The notes beneath the pieces were generated by a model. The model searched no databases. It saw nothing but the letters and a program-made list of their open reading frames with translations, and was not told the origin of the DNA. Made by a program: the position numbers and the translations under genes. A stretch of DNA of 64,000 nucleotides from a virus: positions 33,657 to 97,656 of IMG/VR virus record IMGVR_UViG_3300020385_000008; one strand, given 5' to 3'. Positions 51,601 to 61,612 of the stretch are shown here, piece by piece; position 1 is the first letter of the stretch, and every line of letters begins with the position of its first letter.

Positions 51601-54600
51601 AAACTCGCCATTAGCAAACTTCACATTTATATCATAAATTAAACCATCATCTATGGAATCAAAGTAATTTTTCCTATCAACATTATTGGCATCAATGTTA
51701 TTGAGACCCAAATTAGCATTGCCAGCACTCAACCTCAACTCACCAATGTCAGCATTAGCAGCATCGGTATTATCACTCCAAAGATAACCAATAACTTGCT
51801 GAGCACCAGTAAAGAAATAGTCGTTGCCTTGATTGTTATCGGTTGAAGGTGTTTGATATATGTCGTTGATGACTAAACAACCACCACCATTCTCAATACC
51901 ACCCGTAGAAATACCATTACTTGTTAGAACGAACTCATTAGTATTACCATTAAACTGATCACTAATGTCATCAAAAACGGCAATGTCATCATAATTTTTC
52001 TGTAAGAAAGTTCTTCCTTGGAAAGTTGAGTTAGTTACAACTAAATTGTTTTCATTTGGCTGCTGTGGTCCTCTTCCATTCGGAGCTGCGGTAAAGATAA
52101 TATCCGAAGCAACAATATTATAGTTACCTCTATATAACTCCATCTCGCTATTTGCGGGATGTGATGTGGCAGCAGAGCCAATGACACCACGATCAGCCTT
52201 AACAAGAGGAATAACTCCCGTATTAGAGATTGGTCCTAATGGAGATGTGGCAAAACCAACGTTATCAATGAGAACAAACTCTTCATCAATCAATAGCAAA
52301 TCACCAGAACTCAATGTTCCAATTCCCGCAAGTACTAGGAACTCTTCCTCACTATTAATTGTATTTGTCAATTCATACTCAAAGTTGGTAGTTGCGATTG
52401 GTGCCTGAATAACCCCATCAATTGTAAATAGAGATTTCTCAAGTTTTTTCTCCATCCCAATGATATGAGCATTCCCACTACCAAATCCAACAAAACTAAT
52501 AAAAGTTCTATCAATCGCATCTTGTAAAGTTGCTGCCAATTGGAATCTATTTAAGTCTAGTTTGATTGACCAGACTTTAGGTGGCAATTTATCTGTAGTA
52601 ACTCCAAGATAGTCCACTGTCGGAACAATCTCTATAGGAGTAGCACTACTTGGATCTATACTATCTCCAGGAATATAGTATAGTTCTTCTGCGGGACTAA
52701 AGAAATGTGAAGTTATTGTAATTATGTTATTTAATTCATCAATGACCTGTACGGGATCAAATATTTTTTCATAAATTGGAATTCCATTATAATTCAAAGG
52801 GAAGCGAACTTTATTCGTCCTTTCACCCAATGGGGCATTATATAGATCTAGTAAGTATGACTCCTGATTAGCCTGATAAAGAAGAGGTCTTGGATCATAA
52901 TTGATAGTATCGTATTTCCTATAGAAAGCTTCAGCATATACTGTGATGTTGATGGGCTCTACTGGATTACCTCCGATATCGGGCTTAAACTTAAGAATCC
53001 AGTCTGGACCAATAAGTTCCGCAGTAAATTCCCCAATACCCCCTTCACCGTCAGCACCATCACCTTCTGTCAGGAATGGATATGCATTAGTGTATGATGA
53101 ACCGTCAGAATTTGCTATCATAATTTGATGAATAGCACCGAGAGTAGATCCTTGAATATAAGCAACAACTTTGGCTGTCTGGAATAGTTCAGGATCTAAA
53201 GTAAGAACATCAATTGAAGCATCTGCAGTACTTCCAGTTACTTTATTTGAAAGTAGGTTGAGTCCTCTTTCAGAACCTAAAGGTATATTATCTTTCTTGA
53301 ATGGGTATGGATTATCACCTGATGCATTTGGCTTAAATTCTATTTCTTTGGTTTCAATTCTAAGTATTTTATCAGTTGGGTTTATGACATTAACACGAAT
53401 ACGTCCACCACCCAAATTAGTAGTAAACTGATATCCAGCCTCACTAACATCTTGTAATGCAGTGCCATCAAATGAATAGATAGCTGAATATGTATCGGAA
53501 CCGATCCGCACAACATAAACTTCATAGTAAGAAGGAATACCGTCACCATTTAGAGCATAGACATGTAGAGCAACAGCATCAACTGAAGTATTAGGAGCAG
53601 CGTAGATTTGTTGTGTTGTGGTTGGAGGTACATTAGAAATCACCCCACCCAAAGTAACGTATCCGATTTGTTTTGGGGGTAATGAATTTGTTTCAAACTT
53701 TTGAACCAATAGCTTAAGGTCCATATCAAATGTATCTGGCTCAGCTGGGGTAAATCTCAATGAATAGTCACTATTGTTTAGTGACTTTGACTCAAAGTCG
53801 CCGTGTGGGACATCACCATCAAATACATCAGCCTTATTCATAGTAAAGGCTTTATTATCATAAGTAAGGGAAACAATTTCTGATAGTTGAACTTCATCCG
53901 TATTTGGATTTCTAACTTGAATTATACCCGCAGTAAAGATATCAGTGATTACATTAAATTCGATATACTCATTTTGACCACGAAGATTGTCACTATCAAT
54001 AAAGTCATTACTAACATTATCAATCAACAATACTCTGTTAGTCTTAACTTCAATGTAATCAGTCAACCTCTTATATGGCACAGCACTATTAAATCTAATA
54101 GCATTTGTTTTGTTATTGATAACATTATCATCATATCCCAAATCAAATACATTAATTCTATCTACACGCAGAGGTGTGCGAGCAACATCAGTCAATCCAA
54201 TAAAATCAAGAATAAGAGTTGTGTCGGTAGAAATAGCAGTTGTTCCAAAACCAGCATTGCCAAAAGCCTCAATTCGGGTATCGGAGAAGTTCTTCAATCC
54301 TATAGGATGGACCAATCTATTAACTGGACCAATAAGCTCTTCAAAGTTGATTGTGCTCTTAATGGAGTATGATAGATTCTGGTAATAATTGTTATCTGGA
54401 ATTACTTGAAACTCATCATCAAGGAATCCAATAGCATCACTCCAACCTGCACTGGTACGACTGATAGTCTCAATTTTATATCTACAGAAGCTCTTATCAA
54501 TATTAGTTACAGTGGCTATAACACCACTAACGTTTCCTCTAACAGAATCTCCCACTAATAGATTAAAGTTCCCTTTAATTTTAAAGAAGTTTGTGTTTGA

Positions 54601-57600
54601 TTCTTCTACAACCAAATCAGTTTCCTGAACTACTCCATTATCAATTAAGGAGAGTCTTTCCCCCTCAATGAATACCGCAGTAGTTTGATTGACTTGGAAT
54701 ATTGGATATATCTTTTTATTGACAATTGAAGAGAATGCGTTTTGGAAGGTAGCGGCAACTCCAACATTAGTGTCAGGATACTGAACTCTAATAACAACGG
54801 GATTAGTAGCCTGAACAGCAACAACATCAAAGAACGTATATCCATACTCCGATGAATTCATATTTGTGTCTTGCACTGCTGTGTTGATAGCAAAAATATT
54901 TTCAATGAATACCTTATCACCAACCTCAAATGGCGCATCAAGATATCCCGCAATTGGGGTCTGCATCAAATAATCAACAAAACCAGTTCCCTGATTAGCA
55001 ACCTGATTTATGATTTGTAAAATTGGTACGCCATTACTATTATTTGTAGTAAAGAATTCGTGGGAATTTTTAGATAGACCAGATGGAGCAACATCTATTT
55101 CAACGTCAACAACTTTGGATGATTGTGTTTGAACAAAAATTGAACCGCTGTTAATAACATCTCTCGTTACAGAGTCAATTAGAACACCGTCTGGATCAGA
55201 CTGGTATCCAATACCACCATTCAAAACTTCAATACTAGTAATAAAATCAGAATCTGTAAATTCAATACTAGGCTGAACGATACCCTTTGGTCTTATCGTT
55301 CTATCAGCAGAGTATGCCCAACCTGGGTTCTGAATTCTAAAAGAAGAAACTTCTCCAATATTACTAGATGATGCTCTCAACGAAGCATTGGTTCCAGTTG
55401 GACTTTGAATTGTTATAAACTCTGGTAGAGTATCAAAGTTTTTGCCAGACGAAATAATCCTAATGGTACCAACAGGTCCAGTAGTATTAATGGATGATGT
55501 TAAATACTTTAAATTAGCTTGGGATGGAAGATACTTACTAACTTCAGGTCTCTGGGGAAGTGATAATGAGAATACCGAGTCCCCTTCTACAGTAACAGTT
55601 CCCCTAATGCTATAAGTACTATTCACATAACTAATTGAGTTATATGAAATGGCGTTAGTATCTGCAGTGGAAATGTATCCTCCAGACTCAAGACCATAAT
55701 AGATAACACCAGGATTGTTAGTAGAATATCTAATATTTTTCTCGCCATCAGGAAATCCTTCGGTAGAAATACCACTAACAACAAACACCCTGTCAATACT
55801 GTTGTTTTCAAAAACTTCAGTTAGTGATTGATCATAAAAGAATTTTAACTCTTTACCAAATAATGTGGGTGATGACACATCAAAGTTGATGTCATGGTTA
55901 CTGATGATATTGAGTTCTGGATTTACTTTGGCAAATACTTGATTACCTACGCCCTGCGAATTTAATTCGATTGGATTTTCAGAACCAATTTTAGTATCAA
56001 TTTCAGTTTGGGCAACGTAGAATCTGTCAGAATCAAATGGAATTACAAAGTACTTACCATTATTGGTTAACCCAGAAATAACAGTGTCAGCAGCAGTGTA
56101 GAGAATATAATCAGCAAGAATATATCCGTGATTTTCAATAGTAATTAGATTTAGTGATGTATCAACATCTGCAGGAAGAGCTATCTCAGGATCAATTATT
56201 AGAGACTGTGATACCTCATTAAATTCAACTACAATAGAAGAGTTTGATCCAATGCCAGCAGGACCAAAAGGAATTACACTCACATCTACAGCATCTCCAT
56301 TCTCTAGTTGATGGGGTTCTATAGTCGTAATATTAGATCTAATTCTATCAAGGTTAGCTGTTTCAGCAAATCTATCAGTGATGATATTATAGCGGAAAAG
56401 ATCACTACCATCAGAAAGAATAACTAAATCCTCTTCTTCTGGACTAAACCTAAGTCCAATCAAATCTTTTGATACATTATGAACATATAAAGTTTCTTCA
56501 TCACCAATCTGTGGAATAATTTGAATGTTACCTGCATTATCCCTAACTTGAATAGGTGCCCCAAGTGCTGGCTTAATAAAAGTAACTTTTTCTAAGTTTC
56601 TAAACTGATGTGAAGGTGCGTAGATAGAAGCAGCAGGAATAGAAATTTCATAATTAATATTACCAATTGAATAGATTCTTTCTGTTGTTTCCCCTAACTC
56701 ACTAGCAGTACTAAACGTCTGCCTTGGATTGAAGAAGTAATCTTCATTCAACTCAGATTCAAACTCATCGGTTCTTACATCAATATCAAAGAAATTTTTG
56801 ATAGGGAATACTCTTGCTCCAATAGGAGCAACAGTTGATGTTGCTTGTGATCTATAAACTCTAAGAGCTTTATTTATGGGGAAAATATTTAATACGCTTA
56901 CTTCCTCAATATCATTACCACTTCCAATAGTCAAAGAAGAACCAACGCTGACATTTGATGAAATATAATTTACGAAAATGTCTATCGCACCTTCAGAAAC
57001 AGCTGCTGGAACTGGATTATAAAGACTCATTGACGTATTGTCAATACTAACAATACGTGAGCCGCCAATAACGGAAGTGAACGTAGTTAGACCACTAATG
57101 ATAACAGAGTCGCCCTCGCGATAGGCGTGAACAGGATCAACATAAATGCGAACAGTACTTTGATCAACTCTAATAACTTTTGTTACTAATTTACTATATG
57201 ACAAAGTATCTTCGTCAATAGTTGATATACCAAACCCAACTACCTGACTAACAATAGAACTGACAGAATCTTCACTACTATCAAAGATAGGAATATCACC
57301 AACACCGTAACTATTTCCAGCACCAACAATAGCAATGCCATCAATCTCACCAGGAGAAATTGATTCAACAATCTGGTCTTGAGTGTCAAACAAATATGAT
57401 TGAACTAAGAATTCACTACCAGCGAATGGGCTACCCACATAATACGGGAAAGTATTTCTAAAGATTGGCTTATCATTAACATCAAAGTCTTGATCAATAT
57501 TAGTACTTGAAGGTTCAATAGCAGAGTCTCTGAATTCTGGACCAATGAAGTATGGGAATTGTGGTTCTCTGGCACTTGACTGCTGATCAGCGGCGATACC

Positions 57601-60600
57601 AGCAAAGTATGCATACACGCCATCAGGGAATTCGGGAGTAGAACAGTATCTACCATTATACTCATCTAGGTCTCCTCCATCAACATACTTATAGTCTTCG
57701 GTAAAGAAGCCAGCTGGATAAGATTGTTGTCTTGGTCGTCCAAATACATCCTCAGGGGCTAAAATATATGCGGTCTCCATAGCTCTAATACCAGAGTTAG
57801 TATCTCTGGGATCAGAATAGCCAAAACCACCATAAATTGGGTTACCATCATTAGCCCAACCAATGATAGGGGAATGAATGTTACCATCGTCATTATATAC
57901 ATCTTCTCTTAACTTTCTATCATAGGCTACAATTCTATAGTTGTTCTGACTTAGAACCTCAAATCCAAACCTAGCATATAAGTTAATTGTTAAGTCTCTA
58001 ATCCTAGGAATAATGATAGCATCTTTACCTGGATCAACCACTTTAATTTTTGTAGTGGTTTCTCCATAGCTGATACCAGGATTAATGATAATGACCTCTT
58101 CAATTTTACCATCAACAACAATAGCCCTTAACTTACCACCAACACCACTATCAGATGAATCTTCAATAATTAGATTTGGACTATCCGCATACTCTTTACC
58201 AGAATTTAAAATTTGAATTCCAGTAATCCTACCTTCAACAATTGATGGTACGATAGCAGCACCAGTTCCAGATGATAATTCAACATTTGGAGTTTTTTGG
58301 AAGTTTGTGATGTCACTACCATAGTAGCCACCGTCATTAGTGTAAACTTGCTCAATAGATCCTCTAATAACTGGAGTAGCTTTAACTTCTCCACTAAAAG
58401 TACTAGCATAAGAAACAACAACTTCGGTTGTAATATCTGGATACTTAATATTGTGCTTACCAGTTCCCTCACTGGTTAAATCAACAAACTCCAATCTTTC
58501 ATAGTTACTGCTAATAGTAGCACCAATACCTGCATCAGACAACTTAAGAATATTGTCATCTACTTTATAAACGTAGTATTGATTTGAAGTTGATAGCCCA
58601 CCAATTGGGATCCCAGTAGTACCATACTCAACAATATCACCACTCTCAAAACCGTGCTCAAAATATCTAATTTCATCATACGCAGTAAAGACGTTTGATG
58701 GCTCAAACTCCATATTTCTATAATAGAAAAAACCACCATCATCGGAGATAGTAGCTCCAATAATTGTATTTTTCCTTAATGTGTCAAATGATTGAATACC
58801 ATAACCATTTAAGTTTTGTGAGAGGTATACTGGATCACCGCCACTCTTTAGTTTATCTAGAGTTTCGTATAATCTAACTGTTCTTATATTTAAGACTTCA
58901 ACATAGTAAATACCACCATTAGACAGTGTAGTTCCAGTACTAATTGCTGGTACAGCATTTTTTGAGGTACCAATACTTTTTGCGCCTTTATTGTTATAGA
59001 CAACAGCATCTCCATCAGACAAGTTATGGGGTACCTGGAATAAAATACTATCGTCAGTATAATTAACACCCCCACCAAGTTCAGTAACTCTACTGTCAAA
59101 AGGAATAATTCTATTTTGCCTGTCAACAACAGGGATTGCTGTAGCACCTCTACTATTACCACCGCGCACAGTAATACTGAATGCTTGATCAATATCAAAA
59201 TCTTGTGGGTCAATTACAATTTCCTCTAGCTTCCCTTTAACTACAGGAGTACCAAAAGCTCTAGTAGGAACAACAGGAGGGGCTACTAACTCATAGATTA
59301 ATACATCGGGTTCTGCAATTTCAACTTTTGGTGGAGTAATTACACTGTAACCTTCTCCCCGTGCGACCGCATCTAATTTCTCAATAGGTCCCAAATATAC
59401 TTTATCGGGGGACTTATATGATACAATCTCCACACCATTAGTAAGTACGGCGATAGCACCAGGTCTAGTGGGCTCTGGCTCTCTATCAATAGAAATTAAA
59501 GTATCAGATACTGGAATTTTTCTGAATACTCGCTTTGTAGTAATTTGGCGAGTTTTCTGACTCTCCAATGTGAAGAAATGCGTTCCAATTCCAGTAGTCT
59601 CGGTAAAGCCAACAAAACTTGTACTGCCAATAAAAGATGGAGACACATATAATTTAATTTTTCTCCTATCCTCTAGAATCTGAACATAATACTCACCAAT
59701 ATCAATTAGTGGAACAGTATCCTTACTGACAGTATATGAGATCAAATCTCCCGTATAGAACTGAACTTCTTCTGGAAAAACGAGAGTGGAGTACTCATTA
59801 GTAAAGCTATTAAAATCTTCAAAGCTATCTGGAGTAGGATCGACTATCGTACTCTCAACGATGTTGGATGTGATTTCATATGATGGAAGTGAATTCGTGG
59901 CAACATAATAATTAGAATCAAACTCTCTAGCATCATACAAATTCAAGACATTAGATAGTACCGCATTGTTACCATAATCAATGGGTGTACCGGTGCTATT
60001 AGCATACTTCTGGTTTCTTCTAATATCAAGTGGTTGATTGGTGGGAACACCGAAAGTGTCATTAATAGTCACTGTAGAATTGACAAAATCAACGCTATTT
60101 ACAAGACGATTAGTGACATAAGCAATCTGACTACCACGTTGGAGAATATCTACAGTATCTCCAGGAGCAATACTAGCTTTATCTAAGTAATTAGCAGATA
60201 AGGTAAATTCTGTACCCTCAACTTCTCTTACCTCAAATCTTACACTGGTGTTGTAAATGAAGCTGTTGGCAATAGTTTGTGGAACTGTCTGTGTTCCTCT
60301 AACTGCAATAGGACCAAGAATATTTTCACCAAGAGTATCTACTCTAATTTTCTCTCCAATAAAGTTGAATGGAACTTCATTGTCAAATGTTAGGTCGGAA
60401 ATAACACCAGTCAGTCTTACAATAATTTCTTCACCATCTGAACTAGTTCCCCTTACAACAATATTGTCAATAATCTCATCTTTGATCGCTACAGTTTTTA
60501 AAGGATCGGAGCAGGTTACACCCAAGAACTGATTGACGCTCTTTTGCTCATATTCAAATTCAACACCATCTTTGGTAATAAACTTACCGTTATTGCGGAA

Positions 60601-61596
60601 ACCAATAGTACTATCTACTGTAATAGTAGTGTCGCCTGGATTCCAAGGTCTTTGAGTATATGATCTAGCCGGTACAGTGAATAACTTCTTCTCATTTCCA
60701 ATTTCATCATTGGATACGAAGAATAATATTCTGTAATATAAATTTTGATCTCTAGTAAAGGTCTCAATTTCAGAAACAGCGCCAAATACGCTTGGATTTC
60801 CTACTTCAAATATAGTTCTTCCTTGTAGCTGTGTGGGATTACCTTTAACTGGAATAGCAACAGCATAATCTCTTCTTGAGTATTCTGCGGTTGATGGTTT
60901 GATTAGAAAATTTTCTAGATCAACAACTCTAGGTGTCTCTCCATATAATACTTTAAATAGAATGACGATAGATTCTTCACTTCCTTTAGTTTGGAAGAAT
61001 GAACGTACATTTCTAATCCAGTTACCCGCATTAAGATCATCAGCAATGTCTAGATCCTCAAAGCCTGGAGCAAACGTAGCTTTAAGCTTATCAAAAAATG
61101 CCTTGAGGAATAGGACGCTTAAGTTCTCTACAGGTGCCCCAGCAAGGTGCGCAGAAGCCTCTGAAGTCTGGAATACTAACTCTTGAGGGGCACCATCAGC
61201 GTGAAGGTCTGTAATACCACTGAATCCCCTCACAACCCCAGTAAAGGTGTTGGTAGTGATACCAGTGTATGTCATTATCTCATTACCAACCTTTAGAAGT
61301 CCCCAGGATTCAGGAAAACTATTAGTTGTGGTTACATTAACAATATCCGATTCTGGTGTTATGCTTTCAGTTAGAGCATACGTACCATATAATGCTTGAG
61401 ATGATGTATTATTAATATCAAGGTACTGATCCAAATTTGTGGCAAAGTCCATTGGACCGCCCTGAAACTCCTGGGAGATATAGAATTGTTTTAAGAAGTC
61501 ATCAGTTAATGGTGCTTCACTTAAAATAAAACTAGGGAGTTGGGAAGAAACGATGTCCTGGATCTTCACTCTCACTTCAATACCAGTACCAATCAT
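48661..61596 (-). CDS. 7: Giant baseplate wedge protein, gp7-type (4311 residues)
   Basis: This gene takes the gp7 position between gp6 and gp8 but is four times the size of T4 gp7 (1032). Its N-terminal part has VRSFFQTKGSEESIVILFKV and LYGETPRVVDLENF, close to the FYSTKGIEASYKFLFKVLYNE region of T4 gp7, so a wedge core is present. The remainder consists of repeated modules: many GxGY units, at least five units of type HxxxxGDxVxY, and a YHYH-like domain around residues 1240-1355. No stop or frameshift interrupts 12.9 kb. It probably builds large projections on the baseplate that touch the host. Confidence 0.85.
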   Translation of the reverse strand: MIGTGIEVRVKIQDIVSSQLPSFILSEAPLTDDFLKQFYISQEFQGGPMDFATNLDQYLDINNTSSQALYGTYALTESITPESDIVNVTTTNSFPESWGLLKVGNEIMTYTGITTNTFTGVVRGFSGITDLHADGAPQELVFQTSEASAHLAGAPVENLSVLFLKAFFDKLKATFAPGFEDLDIADDLNAGNWIRNVRSFFQTKGSEESIVILFKVLYGETPRVVDLENFLIKPSTAEYSRRDYAVAIPVKGNPTQLQGRTIFEVGNPSVFGAVSEIETFTRDQNLYYRILFFVSNDEIGNEKKLFTVPARSYTQRPWNPGDTTITVDSTIGFRNNGKFITKDGVEFEYEQKSVNQFLGVTCSDPLKTVAIKDEIIDNIVVRGTSSDGEEIIVRLTGVISDLTFDNEVPFNFIGEKIRVDTLGENILGPIAVRGTQTVPQTIANSFIYNTSVRFEVREVEGTEFTLSANYLDKASIAPGDTVDILQRGSQIAYVTNRLVNSVDFVNSTVTINDTFGVPTNQPLDIRRNQKYANSTGTPIDYGNNAVLSNVLNLYDAREFDSNYYVATNSLPSYEITSNIVESTIVDPTPDSFEDFNSFTNEYSTLVFPEEVQFYTGDLISYTVSKDTVPLIDIGEYYVQILEDRRKIKLYVSPSFIGSTSFVGFTETTGIGTHFFTLESQKTRQITTKRVFRKIPVSDTLISIDREPEPTRPGAIAVLTNGVEIVSYKSPDKVYLGPIEKLDAVARGEGYSVITPPKVEIAEPDVLIYELVAPPVVPTRAFGTPVVKGKLEEIVIDPQDFDIDQAFSITVRGGNSRGATAIPVVDRQNRIIPFDSRVTELGGGVNYTDDSILFQVPHNLSDGDAVVYNNKGAKSIGTSKNAVPAISTGTTLSNGGIYYVEVLNIRTVRLYETLDKLKSGGDPVYLSQNLNGYGIQSFDTLRKNTIIGATISDDGGFFYYRNMEFEPSNVFTAYDEIRYFEHGFESGDIVEYGTTGIPIGGLSTSNQYYVYKVDDNILKLSDAGIGATISSNYERLEFVDLTSEGTGKHNIKYPDITTEVVVSYASTFSGEVKATPVIRGSIEQVYTNDGGYYGSDITNFQKTPNVELSSGTGAAIVPSIVEGRITGIQILNSGKEYADSPNLIIEDSSDSGVGGKLRAIVVDGKIEEVIIINPGISYGETTTKIKVVDPGKDAIIIPRIRDLTINLYARFGFEVLSQNNYRIVAYDRKLREDVYNDDGNIHSPIIGWANDGNPIYGGFGYSDPRDTNSGIRAMETAYILAPEDVFGRPRQQSYPAGFFTEDYKYVDGGDLDEYNGRYCSTPEFPDGVYAYFAGIAADQQSSAREPQFPYFIGPEFRDSAIEPSSTNIDQDFDVNDKPIFRNTFPYYVGSPFAGSEFLVQSYLFDTQDQIVESISPGEIDGIAIVGAGNSYGVGDIPIFDSSEDSVSSIVSQVVGFGISTIDEDTLSYSKLVTKVIRVDQSTVRIYVDPVHAYREGDSVIISGLTTFTSVIGGSRIVSIDNTSMSLYNPVPAAVSEGAIDIFVNYISSNVSVGSSLTIGSGNDIEEVSVLNIFPINKALRVYRSQATSTVAPIGARVFPIKNFFDIDVRTDEFESELNEDYFFNPRQTFSTASELGETTERIYSIGNINYEISIPAASIYAPSHQFRNLEKVTFIKPALGAPIQVRDNAGNIQIIPQIGDEETLYVHNVSKDLIGLRFSPEEEDLVILSDGSDLFRYNIITDRFAETANLDRIRSNITTIEPHQLENGDAVDVSVIPFGPAGIGSNSSIVVEFNEVSQSLIIDPEIALPADVDTSLNLITIENHGYILADYILYTAADTVISGLTNNGKYFVIPFDSDRFYVAQTEIDTKIGSENPIELNSQGVGNQVFAKVNPELNIISNHDINFDVSSPTLFGKELKFFYDQSLTEVFENNSIDRVFVVSGISTEGFPDGEKNIRYSTNNPGVIYYGLESGGYISTADTNAISYNSISYVNSTYSIRGTVTVEGDSVFSLSLPQRPEVSKYLPSQANLKYLTSSINTTGPVGTIRIISSGKNFDTLPEFITIQSPTGTNASLRASSSNIGEVSSFRIQNPGWAYSADRTIRPKGIVQPSIEFTDSDFITSIEVLNGGIGYQSDPDGVLIDSVTRDVINSGSIFVQTQSSKVVDVEIDVAPSGLSKNSHEFFTTNNSNGVPILQIINQVANQGTGFVDYLMQTPIAGYLDAPFEVGDKVFIENIFAINTAVQDTNMNSSEYGYTFFDVVAVQATNPVVIRVQYPDTNVGVAATFQNAFSSIVNKKIYPIFQVNQTTAVFIEGERLSLIDNGVVQETDLVVEESNTNFFKIKGNFNLLVGDSVRGNVSGVIATVTNIDKSFCRYKIETISRTSAGWSDAIGFLDDEFQVIPDNNYYQNLSYSIKSTINFEELIGPVNRLVHPIGLKNFSDTRIEAFGNAGFGTTAISTDTTLILDFIGLTDVARTPLRVDRINVFDLGYDDNVINNKTNAIRFNSAVPYKRLTDYIEVKTNRVLLIDNVSNDFIDSDNLRGQNEYIEFNVITDIFTAGIIQVRNPNTDEVQLSEIVSLTYDNKAFTMNKADVFDGDVPHGDFESKSLNNSDYSLRFTPAEPDTFDMDLKLLVQKFETNSLPPKQIGYVTLGGVISNVPPTTTQQIYAAPNTSVDAVALHVYALNGDGIPSYYEVYVVRIGSDTYSAIYSFDGTALQDVSEAGYQFTTNLGGGRIRVNVINPTDKILRIETKEIEFKPNASGDNPYPFKKDNIPLGSERGLNLLSNKVTGSTADASIDVLTLDPELFQTAKVVAYIQGSTLGAIHQIMIANSDGSSYTNAYPFLTEGDGADGEGGIGEFTAELIGPDWILKFKPDIGGNPVEPINITVYAEAFYRKYDTINYDPRPLLYQANQESYLLDLYNAPLGERTNKVRFPLNYNGIPIYEKIFDPVQVIDELNNIITITSHFFSPAEELYYIPGDSIDPSSATPIEIVPTVDYLGVTTDKLPPKVWSIKLDLNRFQLAATLQDAIDRTFISFVGFGSGNAHIIGMEKKLEKSLFTIDGVIQAPIATTNFEYELTNTINSEEEFLVLAGIGTLSSGDLLLIDEEFVLIDNVGFATSPLGPISNTGVIPLVKADRGVIGSAATSHPANSEMELYRGNYNIVASDIIFTAAPNGRGPQQPNENNLVVTNSTFQGRTFLQKNYDDIAVFDDISDQFNGNTNEFVLTSNGISTGGIENGGGCLVINDIYQTPSTDNNQGNDYFFTGAQQVIGYLWSDNTDAANADIGELRLSAGNANLGLNNIDANNVDRKNYFDSIDDGLIYDINVKFANGEFVYRGERLATLNTIKFVNGSIISGFLPPPGTISGSSIEVTFSPEIPKSTVVFTGITSENGQRVVSQFDVNQTQVPRGGLIVSLGSTPGLGYAPLYDAILEPEVSGGGIVGVFTDNTFGPATDVQWAEYDNQNGRLLVTAIGTNVTGLEPISGAIYFKESGRLIINTAQSLSGQNIRRGDIIQLSNILLSCSSGTAIYPDKESVFSVENIITDNTFSVNVGISTIDHTYVSGGNWQKFRPFEFGNELLNPSFVALNGLIFECPSGQTAGLTTTVFPVPGVDNVPVINRLDDAHFNLQVGLSTIVHNYVSGGIIGQITKNNVGSGYNTAVSIGVTEEGHTGVAASIRGVPGPGGELQIIVDNPGTGYVDPYIWAPSPSYFNLPIKTVFRRDGSITSGENLFITCDVGGARTTAVGRSDYFEVTGYEISNQGFGFAEGDIVEVVGLVTDKTLTQPFNPFQLNVLTIFTDNFAYWNYGQQDYIDSIKSLQDGTRTRFPLIYNGEQFSFEKDPEDEDSDAIDLSSILMIYVNTVLQTPNINYFFEGGTSFEFTQAPLPQDNIDIYFYRGKRGIDSATVTDVNETVRPGDQLQIRKNDVFEGSKTQDIRLVTEIASSDTARTNVYVGNNDIDDTNPRQVAWDKQKRDLFIYGQPIFKTRDSIESIIRPDPAILAPLTNTSSTFYIESAQLFRYEEDAFDSVTNLENIAGRIYSQPNIFTSSGTEFVPAEPVAVVNASGTVTGINFVNGNNGRGYPGNTKITIAPPNGPGNRATVGTISIQPITGEIAFVQVPFNNSGYDPAKPPTVLIEEPSIVYENKVKINGDFIRGYSSIITQIQGSNGSIRFFFRKIDQFELITSLFVGDYIVVSESVIGNGVEAIGQNILDVVGVGTQFLDCVYKVASVTYINSLEGFVDVNVRTNQSGVSGTGDQLGYMSFGAIGSVIRDFDVSIPFDIPNPTYTSDMINFPTLSRTKGGLRDRGGLAKRV
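57530..57880 (-). other. YHYH-like domain inside the gp7-type protein
   Basis: The encoded segment reads SPIIGWANDGNPIYGGFGYS, then GDLDEYNGRYCSTPEFPDGV and YAYF, and finally FPYFIGPEF. These are the landmarks of the YHYH domain (IGWAFDGFPIYG, LDECNGR, YHYH, YPYTIG). The key YHYH is altered to YAYF, so any metal or ligand binding by those His is lost. The domain makes up about 115 of the 4311 residues. Confidence 0.65.
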
Positions 61597-61612
61597 ACTA
61601 AGATACCTGTTT

